From assembly GCF_000828715.1 (NCBI RefSeq), contig NZ_AP014583.1:1796001-1860000 (forward strand): 64,000 bases of DNA. The letters are read 5' to 3'. The position numbers and the translations under genes were made by a program. Below the pieces are notes generated by a model. The model made no database searches, had not been told where the DNA came from, and worked only from the letters and a program-made list of their open reading frames with translations. The number at the start of each line of letters is the position of its first letter. Positions within the stretch are counted from its first letter, which is position 1. Below, one piece after another: positions 32,774 through 40,324 of this stretch. This DNA comes from Winogradskyella sp. PG-2 (lineage in GTDB: Bacteria > Bacteroidota > Bacteroidia > Flavobacteriales > Flavobacteriaceae).

Positions 32774-33496
32774 ATGTCTGACGCAATAGTAATCATACCT
32801 ACTTACAATGAGATAGAAAATATAGAGTCTATTATTAGAGCTGTGTTTTCGCAAGACAAGGATTTTCATGTCTTAATTGTAGATGATAATTCACCTGATA
32901 AAACTGCAAAACAAGTCAAAGAATTACAAAAAGAGTTTTCTAACCAGTTATTTTTATTAGAACGTGAACAGAAAAGTGGATTAGGTTCGGCTTACATTTC
33001 AGGGTTTAAATGGGCTCTAGAAAAAGCCTATGATTATATTTTTGAAATGGACGCAGACTTTTCGCATAATCCAGATGACCTCCTAAAACTATATAATGCT
33101 TGTGCAATAGATCATGCAGATATTTCAGTTGGCTCTAGATATGTAAAAGGAATTACAGTTGTTAATTGGCCTATGTCTCGAATTTTATTATCCTATGGAG
33201 CATCTCGTTATGTGAGACTCATAACACAAATGAAGGTTAAAGATTCTACAGCAGGATTTATTTGTTATAAAAGAATTGTTTTAGAGACCATTAACCTTAA
33301 TAAAATTAAGTTTGTTGGTTATGCGTTTCAAATAGAAATGAAATTTAAAGCCTTTAAAAAAGGTTTTAAAATTGTTGAAATTCCTGTTATCTTTAAAGAT
33401 AGAACTAAAGGAAAATCAAAAATGAGTGGAAGTATAATTTCTGAAGCTATTTTTGGAGTGATAAGTTTAAAACTAAAAAGTTTATTTACTAAGTAG
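32774..33496 (+). CDS. Polyprenol monophosphomannose synthase-like GT2 glycosyltransferase
   Basis: 240 residues, a single GT-A domain of family GT2 with no C-terminal TM. The nucleotide-binding IIPTYNEIENIESII and VDDNSPDKTA, the metal-binding DADFSHNP (DxD) and the DPM-type RYVKGITVVNWPMSRILLSYGAS segment are present, followed by FKDRTKGKSKMSGSI. DPM1-type enzymes transfer mannose from GDP-mannose to polyprenyl phosphate, giving a donor for extracytoplasmic glycosylation. It begins a plus-strand unit with the dihydroorotase-like gene 5 nt later. Confidence 0.9.
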   Translation: MSDAIVIIPTYNEIENIESIIRAVFSQDKDFHVLIVDDNSPDKTAKQVKELQKEFSNQLFLLEREQKSGLGSAYISGFKWALEKAYDYIFEMDADFSHNPDDLLKLYNACAIDHADISVGSRYVKGITVVNWPMSRILLSYGASRYVRLITQMKVKDSTAGFICYKRIVLETINLNKIKFVGYAFQIEMKFKAFKKGFKIVEIPVIFKDRTKGKSKMSGSIISEAIFGVISLKLKSLFTK

Positions 33497-33501
33497 AACG
33501 A

Positions 33502-34848
33502 ATGATGAAGCGAAATACCCTCATAAAAAACGCTAAAATAGTCAACGAAGGAAAAATTGTTGAAGGTGATATTTTAATAGAAAATAATATTATTAAAGAA
33601 ATAGAATCTTCTATTAGTGCAAAATCAGCAGATATTGTTGTTATTGATGCTGAAGGTAATTATGTGTTGCCAGGTATGATAGATGATCAGGTACATTTTA
33701 GAGAACCAGGTCTCACACATAAGGGAAATATAGAAACCGAATCTAGAGCAGCTTTGGCAGGAGGAATCACCTCATTTATAGAAATGCCAAATACGAACCC
33801 ACAAACTACAACTGTTGAGAATTTAGAACAAAAATTTGATATAGCGGCAAAGTCCTCATATGCTAATTACTCATTTATGTTTGGTGGGACTAATGATAAT
33901 TTAGATGAAATCTTAAAGGTAGATTCTAAAACTGTCGCAGGTTTGAAATTATTTCTGGGCTCATCTACAGGAAATATGTTAGTTGATGATCCAAAAGTTA
34001 TTGAAAAAATATTTTCAAGTACAGATATGGTAATTTCCGTCCATTGCGAGGATGAAGCGACTATAAGAGATAATTTAGCAAAATACAAGTCACAATATGG
34101 TGATGATATTCCAATGGAAAAGCATCCTATTATAAGAAGTGAGGAAGCTTGTTATTTATCATCATCAAAAGCTATTGAATTAGCAAAAAAGACAGGAGCC
34201 AGATTACATGTATTTCATTTATCAACAGGAAAAGAAACTAGTCTTTTTTCAAATAAAATTCCTTTAAAAGATAAGAAGATTACAGCAGAAGTTTGCATAC
34301 ATCATTTATGGTTTTCTGATAAGGATTATGCTAAAAAGGGAAGCCATATAAAATGGAATCCAGCAGTAAAAACAGCAACAGATAGAGCCCAACTTTGGGA
34401 AGCACTTTTAGATGATCGAATTGATGTTATTGCCACTGATCACGCACCTCATACATTAGAAGAAAAAAATAACCCTTATACAAGTGCTCCTTCAGGTGGA
34501 CCATTAGTACAGCATGCCTACGTTGCCTTATTAGAAGCATATCATCAAGGTAAAATTTCTATTCAAAAAATTGTAGAAAAAGCATGTCATAATCCAGCTA
34601 TATTATTCGATGTAGAGAAACGCGGTTACGTTAAAGAGGGTTTTTACGCAGATTTAGTTATAGCGGATTTAAATAATCCATGGACGGTAAATAAAGAAAA
34701 TATTCTCTATAAATGTGGGTGGTCTCCTTTTGAAGGAAGTACATTTAAAAGTAGGATAACACACACCTTTGTTAATGGTAAACTAGCGTATAACAATTTT
34801 AAAGTTTTAGATGTTAAAGCAGGACAGCGATTAACTTTTAATAGATAG
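33502..34848 (+). CDS. Dihydroorotase-like amidohydrolase
   Basis: 448 residues, an amidohydrolase-fold protein of the type I dihydroorotase branch. LPGMIDDQVHFREPGLTHKG is the N-terminal metal region, MPNTNPQTTT is a DHOase block, and IATDHAPHTLEEK holds the catalytic Asp. The usual first-site His-X-His is here Gln63-Val-His65, so one zinc ligand is changed. Bacteroidota homologues generally carry this form, so it may still be active or may be a PyrC-like paralogue. DHOase forms dihydroorotate in pyrimidine synthesis. It is followed 1 nt later by DUF4296. Confidence 0.85.
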   Translation: MMKRNTLIKNAKIVNEGKIVEGDILIENNIIKEIESSISAKSADIVVIDAEGNYVLPGMIDDQVHFREPGLTHKGNIETESRAALAGGITSFIEMPNTNPQTTTVENLEQKFDIAAKSSYANYSFMFGGTNDNLDEILKVDSKTVAGLKLFLGSSTGNMLVDDPKVIEKIFSSTDMVISVHCEDEATIRDNLAKYKSQYGDDIPMEKHPIIRSEEACYLSSSKAIELAKKTGARLHVFHLSTGKETSLFSNKIPLKDKKITAEVCIHHLWFSDKDYAKKGSHIKWNPAVKTATDRAQLWEALLDDRIDVIATDHAPHTLEEKNNPYTSAPSGGPLVQHAYVALLEAYHQGKISIQKIVEKACHNPAILFDVEKRGYVKEGFYADLVIADLNNPWTVNKENILYKCGWSPFEGSTFKSRITHTFVNGKLAYNNFKVLDVKAGQRLTFNR

Positions 34849-34849
34849 T

Positions 34850-35341
34850 ATGATTAAGAATATAAGAGTTATAATAGTATTATGTCTTTTGGTTTTTGCA
34901 TGTAATAAAGATGACAAACCAAAACGACCAGATAACCTTATACCAAAGGATAAAATGTCTAATATTTTGCACGACTTATATATTATAAATGGAGCTAAAG
35001 GCGTAAATAGAAAATTGTTAGAGGCTAATGGTTTTATGCCAGAAACGTATCTACTAACTAAATATAATATTGACAGTATACAATTTGCTGATAGTAATGC
35101 TTACTATGCTTTTAATACAGAGGAATACAAATCAATTGTAAGTGAGGCAAAAGCTAGACTTGAAAAAGAGAAAGTAGAATTTGAAGAACTTCAAAAAATA
35201 GAGGGGCAAGCAGCTAAAATTAAACGAGATTCAATATCGAGGATAAACAAACGCAAAAACGACTCTATAAATAAAATTAATAAGCGCAAAAAAGATTCAA
35301 TTAAAAAATCTATTGACAGCTTATACGTAACGAAAAATTAA
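34850..35341 (+). CDS. DUF4296 lipoprotein
   Basis: 163 residues. The lipobox ends at Cys18 (LLVFAC), followed by NKDDKPKRPDNLIPKDKM. The N-terminal DUF4296 domain (about 30-100; MSNILHDLYIINGAKG) is followed by a lysine- and serine-rich repetitive tail with RDSISRINKRKNDSINKINKR heptad-like repeats. The role is unknown. It is the third gene of the GT2-dihydroorotase unit and overlaps the convergent SDR gene by 4 nt. Confidence 0.82.
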   Translation: MIKNIRVIIVLCLLVFACNKDDKPKRPDNLIPKDKMSNILHDLYIINGAKGVNRKLLEANGFMPETYLLTKYNIDSIQFADSNAYYAFNTEEYKSIVSEAKARLEKEKVEFEELQKIEGQAAKIKRDSISRINKRKNDSINKINKRKKDSIKKSIDSLYVTKN

Positions 35342-36351
35342 ATATCATTTAGGTATAATTTACTAACCTCATTAATTGATTTATTAATAGGTTTAAATTC
35401 AAAATTTAAAACGTTTTTTAGCTTAGAATTATCATACTTTGTAATACTTATTGCAGATTTTGCGTTTTGCTTAGATAAGCTCCTTCGTTTACCTAAAATT
35501 TTAAATTGTAACCAATCTAATCTCCAAGCTATTTGTAATAACCATGGTTTAGCTTCTTTAAGAGGCGGTTTAACATTCAATGCATTTGCTGTTTTGGTCT
35601 GAAACGTTTTAAAACTCAAATTTTCAGATACTAAAATGAAACTTTCGTTTTTAATAGAACTTTGCATTAGTTGATACATAATACTAACGACATCCCAAAC
35701 ATCAACATATCCAGTAATTCCGTTAACGAAATAACGCATACCATTATAAATTTGCTTAAATAAATTCCCACTGCTTCCACCTTTCCAAAAGCCTCCACCC
35801 AAAATAATTCCTGGATTTACTATCACCGTATCTAAACCTTCCTGTGAGCCACGCCAAACTTCTAATTCTGCGCCATACTTTGTTATAGCATAAACGCTAT
35901 TGTCATCTTCGGGATTCCAAGCTGTTTTTTCATCAATTAGTTTTTCGGGATTATTATGGTGACCAATAGCAGCTATTGAACTGACATAACATAGTTTTTT
36001 AATACGATTAGCGATGCATAGGTTTACAATATTAGCTGTCCCTTTAATATTAACCTTACGTAAGATTCTGTATTTATCAGGTTCAAAAGATACAAAGGCA
36101 GCACAATGGTATACATTAGTAATATCTATAAAAGCCTCTTGGAGTTTTGGAATATCATTAATCTCAGCTTCAATCCATTCAATTTTATTAAAAAGTGCCT
36201 CAGGATTATCAGAAAAATATGAGAACACGTGTTTAACACGAGCTAATGTCTTTTCTCGCCTAAAGGTTGCTCTCACATGCTCATTATTACTTACTAATTT
36301 AAAAAGCAAGTGTGATCCAACTAAACCTGTTCCCCCAGTTACTAAAATCAT
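35338..36351 (-). CDS. NAD-dependent epimerase/dehydratase family protein (extended SDR)
   Basis: 337 residues. The N-terminal Rossmann motif is ILVTGGTGLVGSHLLFKL (TGxxGxxG), the NAD-ribose region follows, and the catalytic YAITKYGAE (YxxxK) is clear with an upstream Ser in CYVSSIAAIG. It belongs to the extended SDR class, nearest to dihydroflavonol-reductase/3-beta-HSD-like members; the substrate cannot be told. The C-terminal ~90 residues lack recognisable motifs. It is divergent from tyrS and converges with DUF4296. Confidence 0.85.
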   Translation of the reverse strand: MILVTGGTGLVGSHLLFKLVSNNEHVRATFRREKTLARVKHVFSYFSDNPEALFNKIEWIEAEINDIPKLQEAFIDITNVYHCAAFVSFEPDKYRILRKVNIKGTANIVNLCIANRIKKLCYVSSIAAIGHHNNPEKLIDEKTAWNPEDDNSVYAITKYGAELEVWRGSQEGLDTVIVNPGIILGGGFWKGGSSGNLFKQIYNGMRYFVNGITGYVDVWDVVSIMYQLMQSSIKNESFILVSENLSFKTFQTKTANALNVKPPLKEAKPWLLQIAWRLDWLQFKILGKRRSLSKQNAKSAISITKYDNSKLKNVLNFEFKPINKSINEVSKLYLNDI

Positions 36352-36381
36352 AAAGCTAAATTACGCTTTTTTAGAATTGTC

Positions 36382-36412
36382 TTTTGTCTTTTAAAGCGGA
36401 AACATATCTTTG
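36382..36412 (+). promoter_or_regulatory. tyrS promoter
   Basis: TTTTG at 36382-36386, an 18-nt spacer and TATCTTTG at 36405-36412 match the full Bacteroidota promoter. It lies 22 nt before the tyrS ATG at 36435 and rules out the earlier in-frame start at 36384, which falls inside the promoter. Confidence 0.7.
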
Positions 36413-36434
36413 CGGAAATTTAATTATAACTATA

Positions 36435-37733
36435 ATGGGAAAGCATTTTGTAGAAGAATTGAAATGGAGAGGAATGTTACACGATAGCATGCCAAGAGTT
36501 GAGGATCATTTATCTGAAGCAATGCGAAGTGCTTATGTTGGTTTTGACCCAACTGCAGATTCTTTGCATATTGGTAATCTTGTACCTATTATGTTATTAG
36601 CACATTACCAACGTTGTGGACATAAACCAGTAGCTTTAGTTGGAGGTGCAACAGGCATGATTGGTGATCCATCTGGGAAGTCTAGTGAAAGAAACTTATT
36701 AGACGAAAAAACGCTACGTCACAACCAAGATGCCATTAAAAGGCAACTTTCACATTTTTTAGATTTTGAAAGTGATGATGCTAATGCTGCAGTTTTAGTG
36801 AATAACTACGACTGGATGAAAGAATTTTCATTCCTTGAATTCATTAGAGATGTAGGTAAACATATTACTGTCAATTATATGATGGCTAAGGATTCTGTAA
36901 AGAATAGAATTTCTAGTGAGTCTTCGAATGATGGTATGAGCTTTACTGAGTTTACATATCAATTAGTACAAGGCTATGATTTTTTGCATCTATATAAAGA
37001 CAATAGTTGTACTATTCAAATGGGTGGAAGTGATCAATGGGGAAATATTACGACAGGAACAGAGTTAATTAGACGAATTGGTGGAGGAAAAGGTTATGCT
37101 ATAACATGTCCTTTAATTACAAAAAGTGACGGTTCTAAATTTGGTAAATCTGAAGGAGGAAATGTGTGGCTAGATGCTAATAGAACATCACCATATAAAT
37201 TCTACCAGTATTGGTTAAATTCTAGTGATGAAGATGCTGAAAAATATATTAAAATTTTTACATTTTTAACTCAAAAAGAGATTGAAAACTTAATTGCAGA
37301 GCATTCTGAAATGCCTCATTTAAGAGTTTTGCAAAAACGTTTAGCAGAAGAGATTACAACAATGGTACATTCTAAAAATGAATTTGAAAATGCTGTAAAA
37401 GCATCACAAATTTTATTTAGTAAGTCCTTTAAGGAAGATATTAAAACATTAGACGAAAAAACCTTTTTAGATGTTTTTGAAGGCGTGAAGCAAACTGAAC
37501 TACCTCAGATAGATTTAGTGTCTGGTATCGATATGATTGCTGCTTTAGCTGCAAAAACAAACTTTTTAAGTTCTAATGGTGAAGCAAGAAGAGCTTTAAA
37601 AGAAAATGCTATTGCGATTAATAAAGTAAAAGTAAAAGAAGATTATGTATTGACTTCTGAGGATTTAATTAATGATAAGTACATTATCATTAGTAGAGGT
37701 AAGAAAACAAACTTTATCTTAAAAATCATTTAA
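36435..37733 (+). CDS. tyrS: Tyrosyl-tRNA synthetase
   Basis: 432 residues from ATG 36435 ([17 protein letters not shown]). Class Ic synthetase: the HIGH-type motif is HIGN in [17 protein letters not shown], the tyrosine-binding region includes [14 protein letters not shown] and [10 protein letters not shown], the KMSKS-type motif is KFGKS in [14 protein letters not shown], and a C-terminal S4 RNA-binding domain (about 360-432) ends [15 protein letters not shown]. It charges tRNA-Tyr. It has its own promoter; several hairpins follow the stop. Confidence 0.96.
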   Translation: MGKHFVEELKWRGMLHDSMPRVEDHLSEAMRSAYVGFDPTADSLHIGNLVPIMLLAHYQRCGHKPVALVGGATGMIGDPSGKSSERNLLDEKTLRHNQDAIKRQLSHFLDFESDDANAAVLVNNYDWMKEFSFLEFIRDVGKHITVNYMMAKDSVKNRISSESSNDGMSFTEFTYQLVQGYDFLHLYKDNSCTIQMGGSDQWGNITTGTELIRRIGGGKGYAITCPLITKSDGSKFGKSEGGNVWLDANRTSPYKFYQYWLNSSDEDAEKYIKIFTFLTQKEIENLIAEHSEMPHLRVLQKRLAEEITTMVHSKNEFENAVKASQILFSKSFKEDIKTLDEKTFLDVFEGVKQTELPQIDLVSGIDMIAALAAKTNFLSSNGEARRALKENAIAINKVKVKEDYVLTSEDLINDKYIIISRGKKTNFILKII

Positions 37734-37743
37734 GATTTTATAC

Positions 37744-37870
37744 AAAAAAGTGCCCGAAATCTCTTTCGGGCTCACTAACCAGTCAATCAACTTAGAGACG
37801 TTTAAGTTAATTTTTCTTTTTCATAGAATTATTAAACTTTGTCGTCTCTCGATTTAAGACGTCTTTTTTC
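37744..37870. ncRNA. Gene-free stretch with three hairpins; candidate small RNA or 3' UTR
   Basis: The 37734-37968 gap holds no gene. GCCCGAAA (37752-37759) and TTTCGGGC (37764-37771) form a strong hairpin whose T run is on the minus strand (37749-37744), so it terminates minus-strand RNA. AACTTA (37789-37794) pairs with TAAGTT (37803-37808), followed on the plus strand by a T-rich tract. CGTCT (37843-37847) pairs with AGACG (37857-37861) plus six T on the plus strand; this may end tyrS. The minus-strand terminator is about 200 nt from the LuxE-like stop at 37969, so either that mRNA has a long 3' end or a separate small RNA is made here. Confidence 0.4.
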
Positions 37871-37968
37871 GTAAACCTTTCAGATTATTTTTAATCATTT
37901 TTTTAAGGTGCTATTTCACAAAAGAATTTTTGAGTAAGTAAGACTTCTCCACAAGAATTAATAGCTTC

Positions 37969-38949
37969 TTATAAAGCCATTAAATTACATCCTCTAATAT
38001 CAGAATTATCGAATCTCCCTATAATTTCAAACACGCCATTTTCATCAACTTTGCCCAAATCTTGGGTAGCTATAAAAGCGCAAGAATTAAGATTTGCTAA
38101 GTCAATCACATTAATGCCACCAGTTTTATTTGGTTGCTGAAGGGTTAAAGCATCTTCGGTATCTCTAGTTAATATTTTCATCCAAGGTACAGATTCAAAA
38201 ACTCCATTCCCTTTTGAATAAGCCTGACTCAGAAGTTCAGTCATGCCATACTCACTATGAATTTCTGTGACTCCAAATCCAGATTTAAGAATAGTATGTA
38301 ATTCTTGTCGTATGATTTCCTTTCGTCTCCCTTTCATGCCGCCAGTTTCCATAATAGTAGTATGCTTTAGATGAAACTGAAATTGTTCAATCAAATCTAA
38401 TAAAGCAAAAGAGACTCCTATTAATAATGTTTTTTGACCTCTGGTTTCTAACTGATTCAATGTGTGCGCTAAATCCTTAAGATTGTTTAGGTAAAATCCA
38501 CTTTCAGGTTGCTTAGATTTTTTAATCAAATCATTGACCATATATATTAATGACGAGCCATCACGCTCAAGATAAGACGGTAATAAAGCCAATACAACAT
38601 ACTCTTCAATATTGTTATAAAAATGCTTAAAACCATTTAAATAGCTTTCTTCATAAAGTTTAACATCAGTAACTATATGCTTGCTAGTTATACTTCCTGT
38701 TGTGCCAGAACTCGAAAAGATTTTTTGGACTTCACTTTTAGAGCTCAAAATGGTCTGGCTTTTAAAAAATTGAATTGGTAAAAAAGGAATTTCTTCTATA
38801 CTTTTTATATCAGATGGATGCTTGTAAAGTAAGTCGCAAAATGATCTATAAACAGAGTTATTTTCAAATTGAAATCTAAAAATGTCTATAGCCAAAGCAT
38901 TAAATTCAGCTTCAGATTTAATATTAAAAATAGCATCTTTAGAAATCAT
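37969..38949 (-). CDS. LuxE-like acyl-protein synthetase / acyltransferase
   Basis: 326 residues, related to the LuxE/PaaK adenylate-forming group. An ATP-binding SSSGTTGSITSKHIVTD motif and the EYGMTELLSQAYS motif near residue 235 mark the family; D-L-G-K-V near the C-terminus is the ATP/ribose region. LuxE activates fatty acids as acyl-AMP and passes them to its own cysteine, but no lux genes are present. In Bacteroidota these stand-alone proteins are annotated as acyl transferases and may act in lipid or polysaccharide modification. Alone on its strand. Confidence 0.82.
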   Translation of the reverse strand: MISKDAIFNIKSEAEFNALAIDIFRFQFENNSVYRSFCDLLYKHPSDIKSIEEIPFLPIQFFKSQTILSSKSEVQKIFSSSGTTGSITSKHIVTDVKLYEESYLNGFKHFYNNIEEYVVLALLPSYLERDGSSLIYMVNDLIKKSKQPESGFYLNNLKDLAHTLNQLETRGQKTLLIGVSFALLDLIEQFQFHLKHTTIMETGGMKGRRKEIIRQELHTILKSGFGVTEIHSEYGMTELLSQAYSKGNGVFESVPWMKILTRDTEDALTLQQPNKTGGINVIDLANLNSCAFIATQDLGKVDENGVFEIIGRFDNSDIRGCNLMAL

Positions 38950-38970
38950 TTTGTAAAAATATGGAAAATA

Positions 38971-39004
38971 AAAAAGCGCAGCCTCAACTTTAGACCGCGC
39001 TTTT
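38971..39004 (-). terminator. Terminator of the 304-residue T9SS gene
   Basis: AAAAGCGC and GCGCTTTT form the stem; read on the minus strand it ends in six T (38976-38971), 20 nt after the gene's stop. It lies just upstream of the LuxE-like gene start. Confidence 0.65.
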
Positions 39005-39021
39005 AAAATGCAATAAATAAT

Positions 39022-39237
39022 GTTTATCTAATCACTAATTTCTTAGTCGTAGAAGCATTATTTTGTGTAATCTTAACAAGGTAAATACCTGTGTTTAAGT
39101 TTGACACGTCTATAGAATTATTTGAGATAGTCGCATTTTTAACCTGCTTTCCTAACATATCAAAAATCTGAATATTCATTTCATCACTATTTGATGAAGC
39201 AATATTCACAATTCCTGTATTTGTTGGATTAGGGTAT
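39022..39237 (-). repeat. Near-identical sorting-domain DNA, copy 1
   Basis: By eye, 39022-39237 and 40109-40324 differ at about 6 of 216 positions, including 3-4 that barely change the protein, while the flanking cargo-domain DNA has diverged strongly. Copy 1 encodes the sorting domain of the shorter protein. Confidence 0.85.
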
Positions 39238-39938
39238 ATTTTAAATGTACTTATTTCGAATACTTCATTAGACAAAGAGGTTTCGTTAAACGATTGTGCT
39301 ACTTTTAAGTTATCTATAAGAATAGTTTCATCGTCAGCTGAGTCTGATTGTCTAAGTGCAAAAGAAACAATACCTGCATTAGTACCAGGAGCATCATTAG
39401 CAATAATTGAAGAGTCGGTTTCTGTTGAAGCATCAAGCCACAATTCAGAAACAATTTCGTCTTGATCAAATTTAACAGTTACTCGATATGTTGTACCATA
39501 TGTTAAATCAGTTGGCCATGTCACATCAGCCTCAGTAGAAATTGTAGAAATGCCTATGACATAATCACCACCATTTAAGGGCTCTGAGAGATCAACACGT
39601 GCAAAAAAACCAGATCCACTATCTTTAAAGTGAGCAAAATATTCATTATCTGTGCCAGTAATTGGGTTTCCAGGATCTTGTACAGTCATATCAAAAGCAA
39701 AATAGATATTCCCTGGGACTGCCCCAAATGGGAGGTTAATATCTTCACTGGATGCATGAGAAATAGCTGCCTGACCAGATATTACTAATAAATTACCATT
39801 AGGACCACTATGGTTTGTCCATGTGCTATTACCAAGTAAAGGGCCATCAGGATATGAGAAAGTCTCAGTCGCAATTAATTGTCCAAAGGATAAAAGAGAA
39901 GTTAACAGCATTAAACAAGTATAGTATAATTTTCTCAT
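39024..39938 (-). CDS. T9SS type A cargo protein, short form
   Basis: 304 residues: a signal peptide (LYYTCLMLLTSLLSFGQ), one beta-rich domain (about 22-215) beginning ATETFSYPDGPLLGNSTW and ending ILIDNLKVAQSF, and a type A sorting domain (about 230-304) with FKIYPNPTNTG, QIFDMLGKQV, NLNTGIYLVKI and final KKLVIR. T9SS exports such proteins and removes the sorting domain, releasing or anchoring them at the surface. The central domain resembles laminin-G/concanavalin-like sandwiches; ligand unknown. It is a paralogue of the adjacent 678-residue gene. Confidence 0.85.
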   Translation of the reverse strand: MRKLYYTCLMLLTSLLSFGQLIATETFSYPDGPLLGNSTWTNHSGPNGNLLVISGQAAISHASSEDINLPFGAVPGNIYFAFDMTVQDPGNPITGTDNEYFAHFKDSGSGFFARVDLSEPLNGGDYVIGISTISTEADVTWPTDLTYGTTYRVTVKFDQDEIVSELWLDASTETDSSIIANDAPGTNAGIVSFALRQSDSADDETILIDNLKVAQSFNETSLSNEVFEISTFKIYPNPTNTGIVNIASSNSDEMNIQIFDMLGKQVKNATISNNSIDVSNLNTGIYLVKITQNNASTTKKLVIR

Positions 39939-40053
39939 GATGTGTATTTAAAATTGTAAAATGAGAAAAGCATTAATAGAATTTAGAAAAATTAAATTTA
40001 TAAAAGACGTCAAGAATATATCTATATACTTTCTCAAAACACTAAAATACGTA

Positions 40054-40090
40054 TAAAAAAAGTATCTCGATTATTATCGAGATACTTTTG
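40054..40090 (-). terminator. Terminator of the 678-residue T9SS gene
   Basis: AAAAGTATCTCGA and TCGAGATACTTTT form a 12-13 bp stem with a 6-nt loop; on the minus strand it is followed by T residues (40060-40054). Confidence 0.8.
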
Positions 40091-40108
40091 CTTTATTCAA
40101 TCAAAAAA

Positions 40109-40324
40109 GTTTATCTAATCACTAATTTCTTAGTCGTAGACGCATTATTTTGTGTAATCTTAACAAGGTAAATACCTGTGTTTAAGTTTGACACGTCTAT
40201 AGAATTATTTGAGATAGTCGCATTTTTAACTTGCTTTCCTAACATGTCAAAAATCTGAATATTCATTTCATCACTATTTGATGAAGAAATATTCACAATT
40301 CCTGTATTTGTTGGGTTAGGATAT
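40109..40324 (-). repeat. Near-identical sorting-domain DNA, copy 2
   Basis: Second copy of the 216-nt sorting-domain segment (partner 39022-39237), about 97% identical by eye, in the same orientation 1087 nt away. Direct repeats of this kind can recombine and delete the shorter gene. Confidence 0.85.

Noticed and set aside
37969..38949. A bacterial luminescence (lux) locus, suggested by the LuxE-like protein
   Set aside because: No luxA, luxB, luxC or luxD homologue is nearby; stand-alone LuxE-like proteins are common in this phylum.
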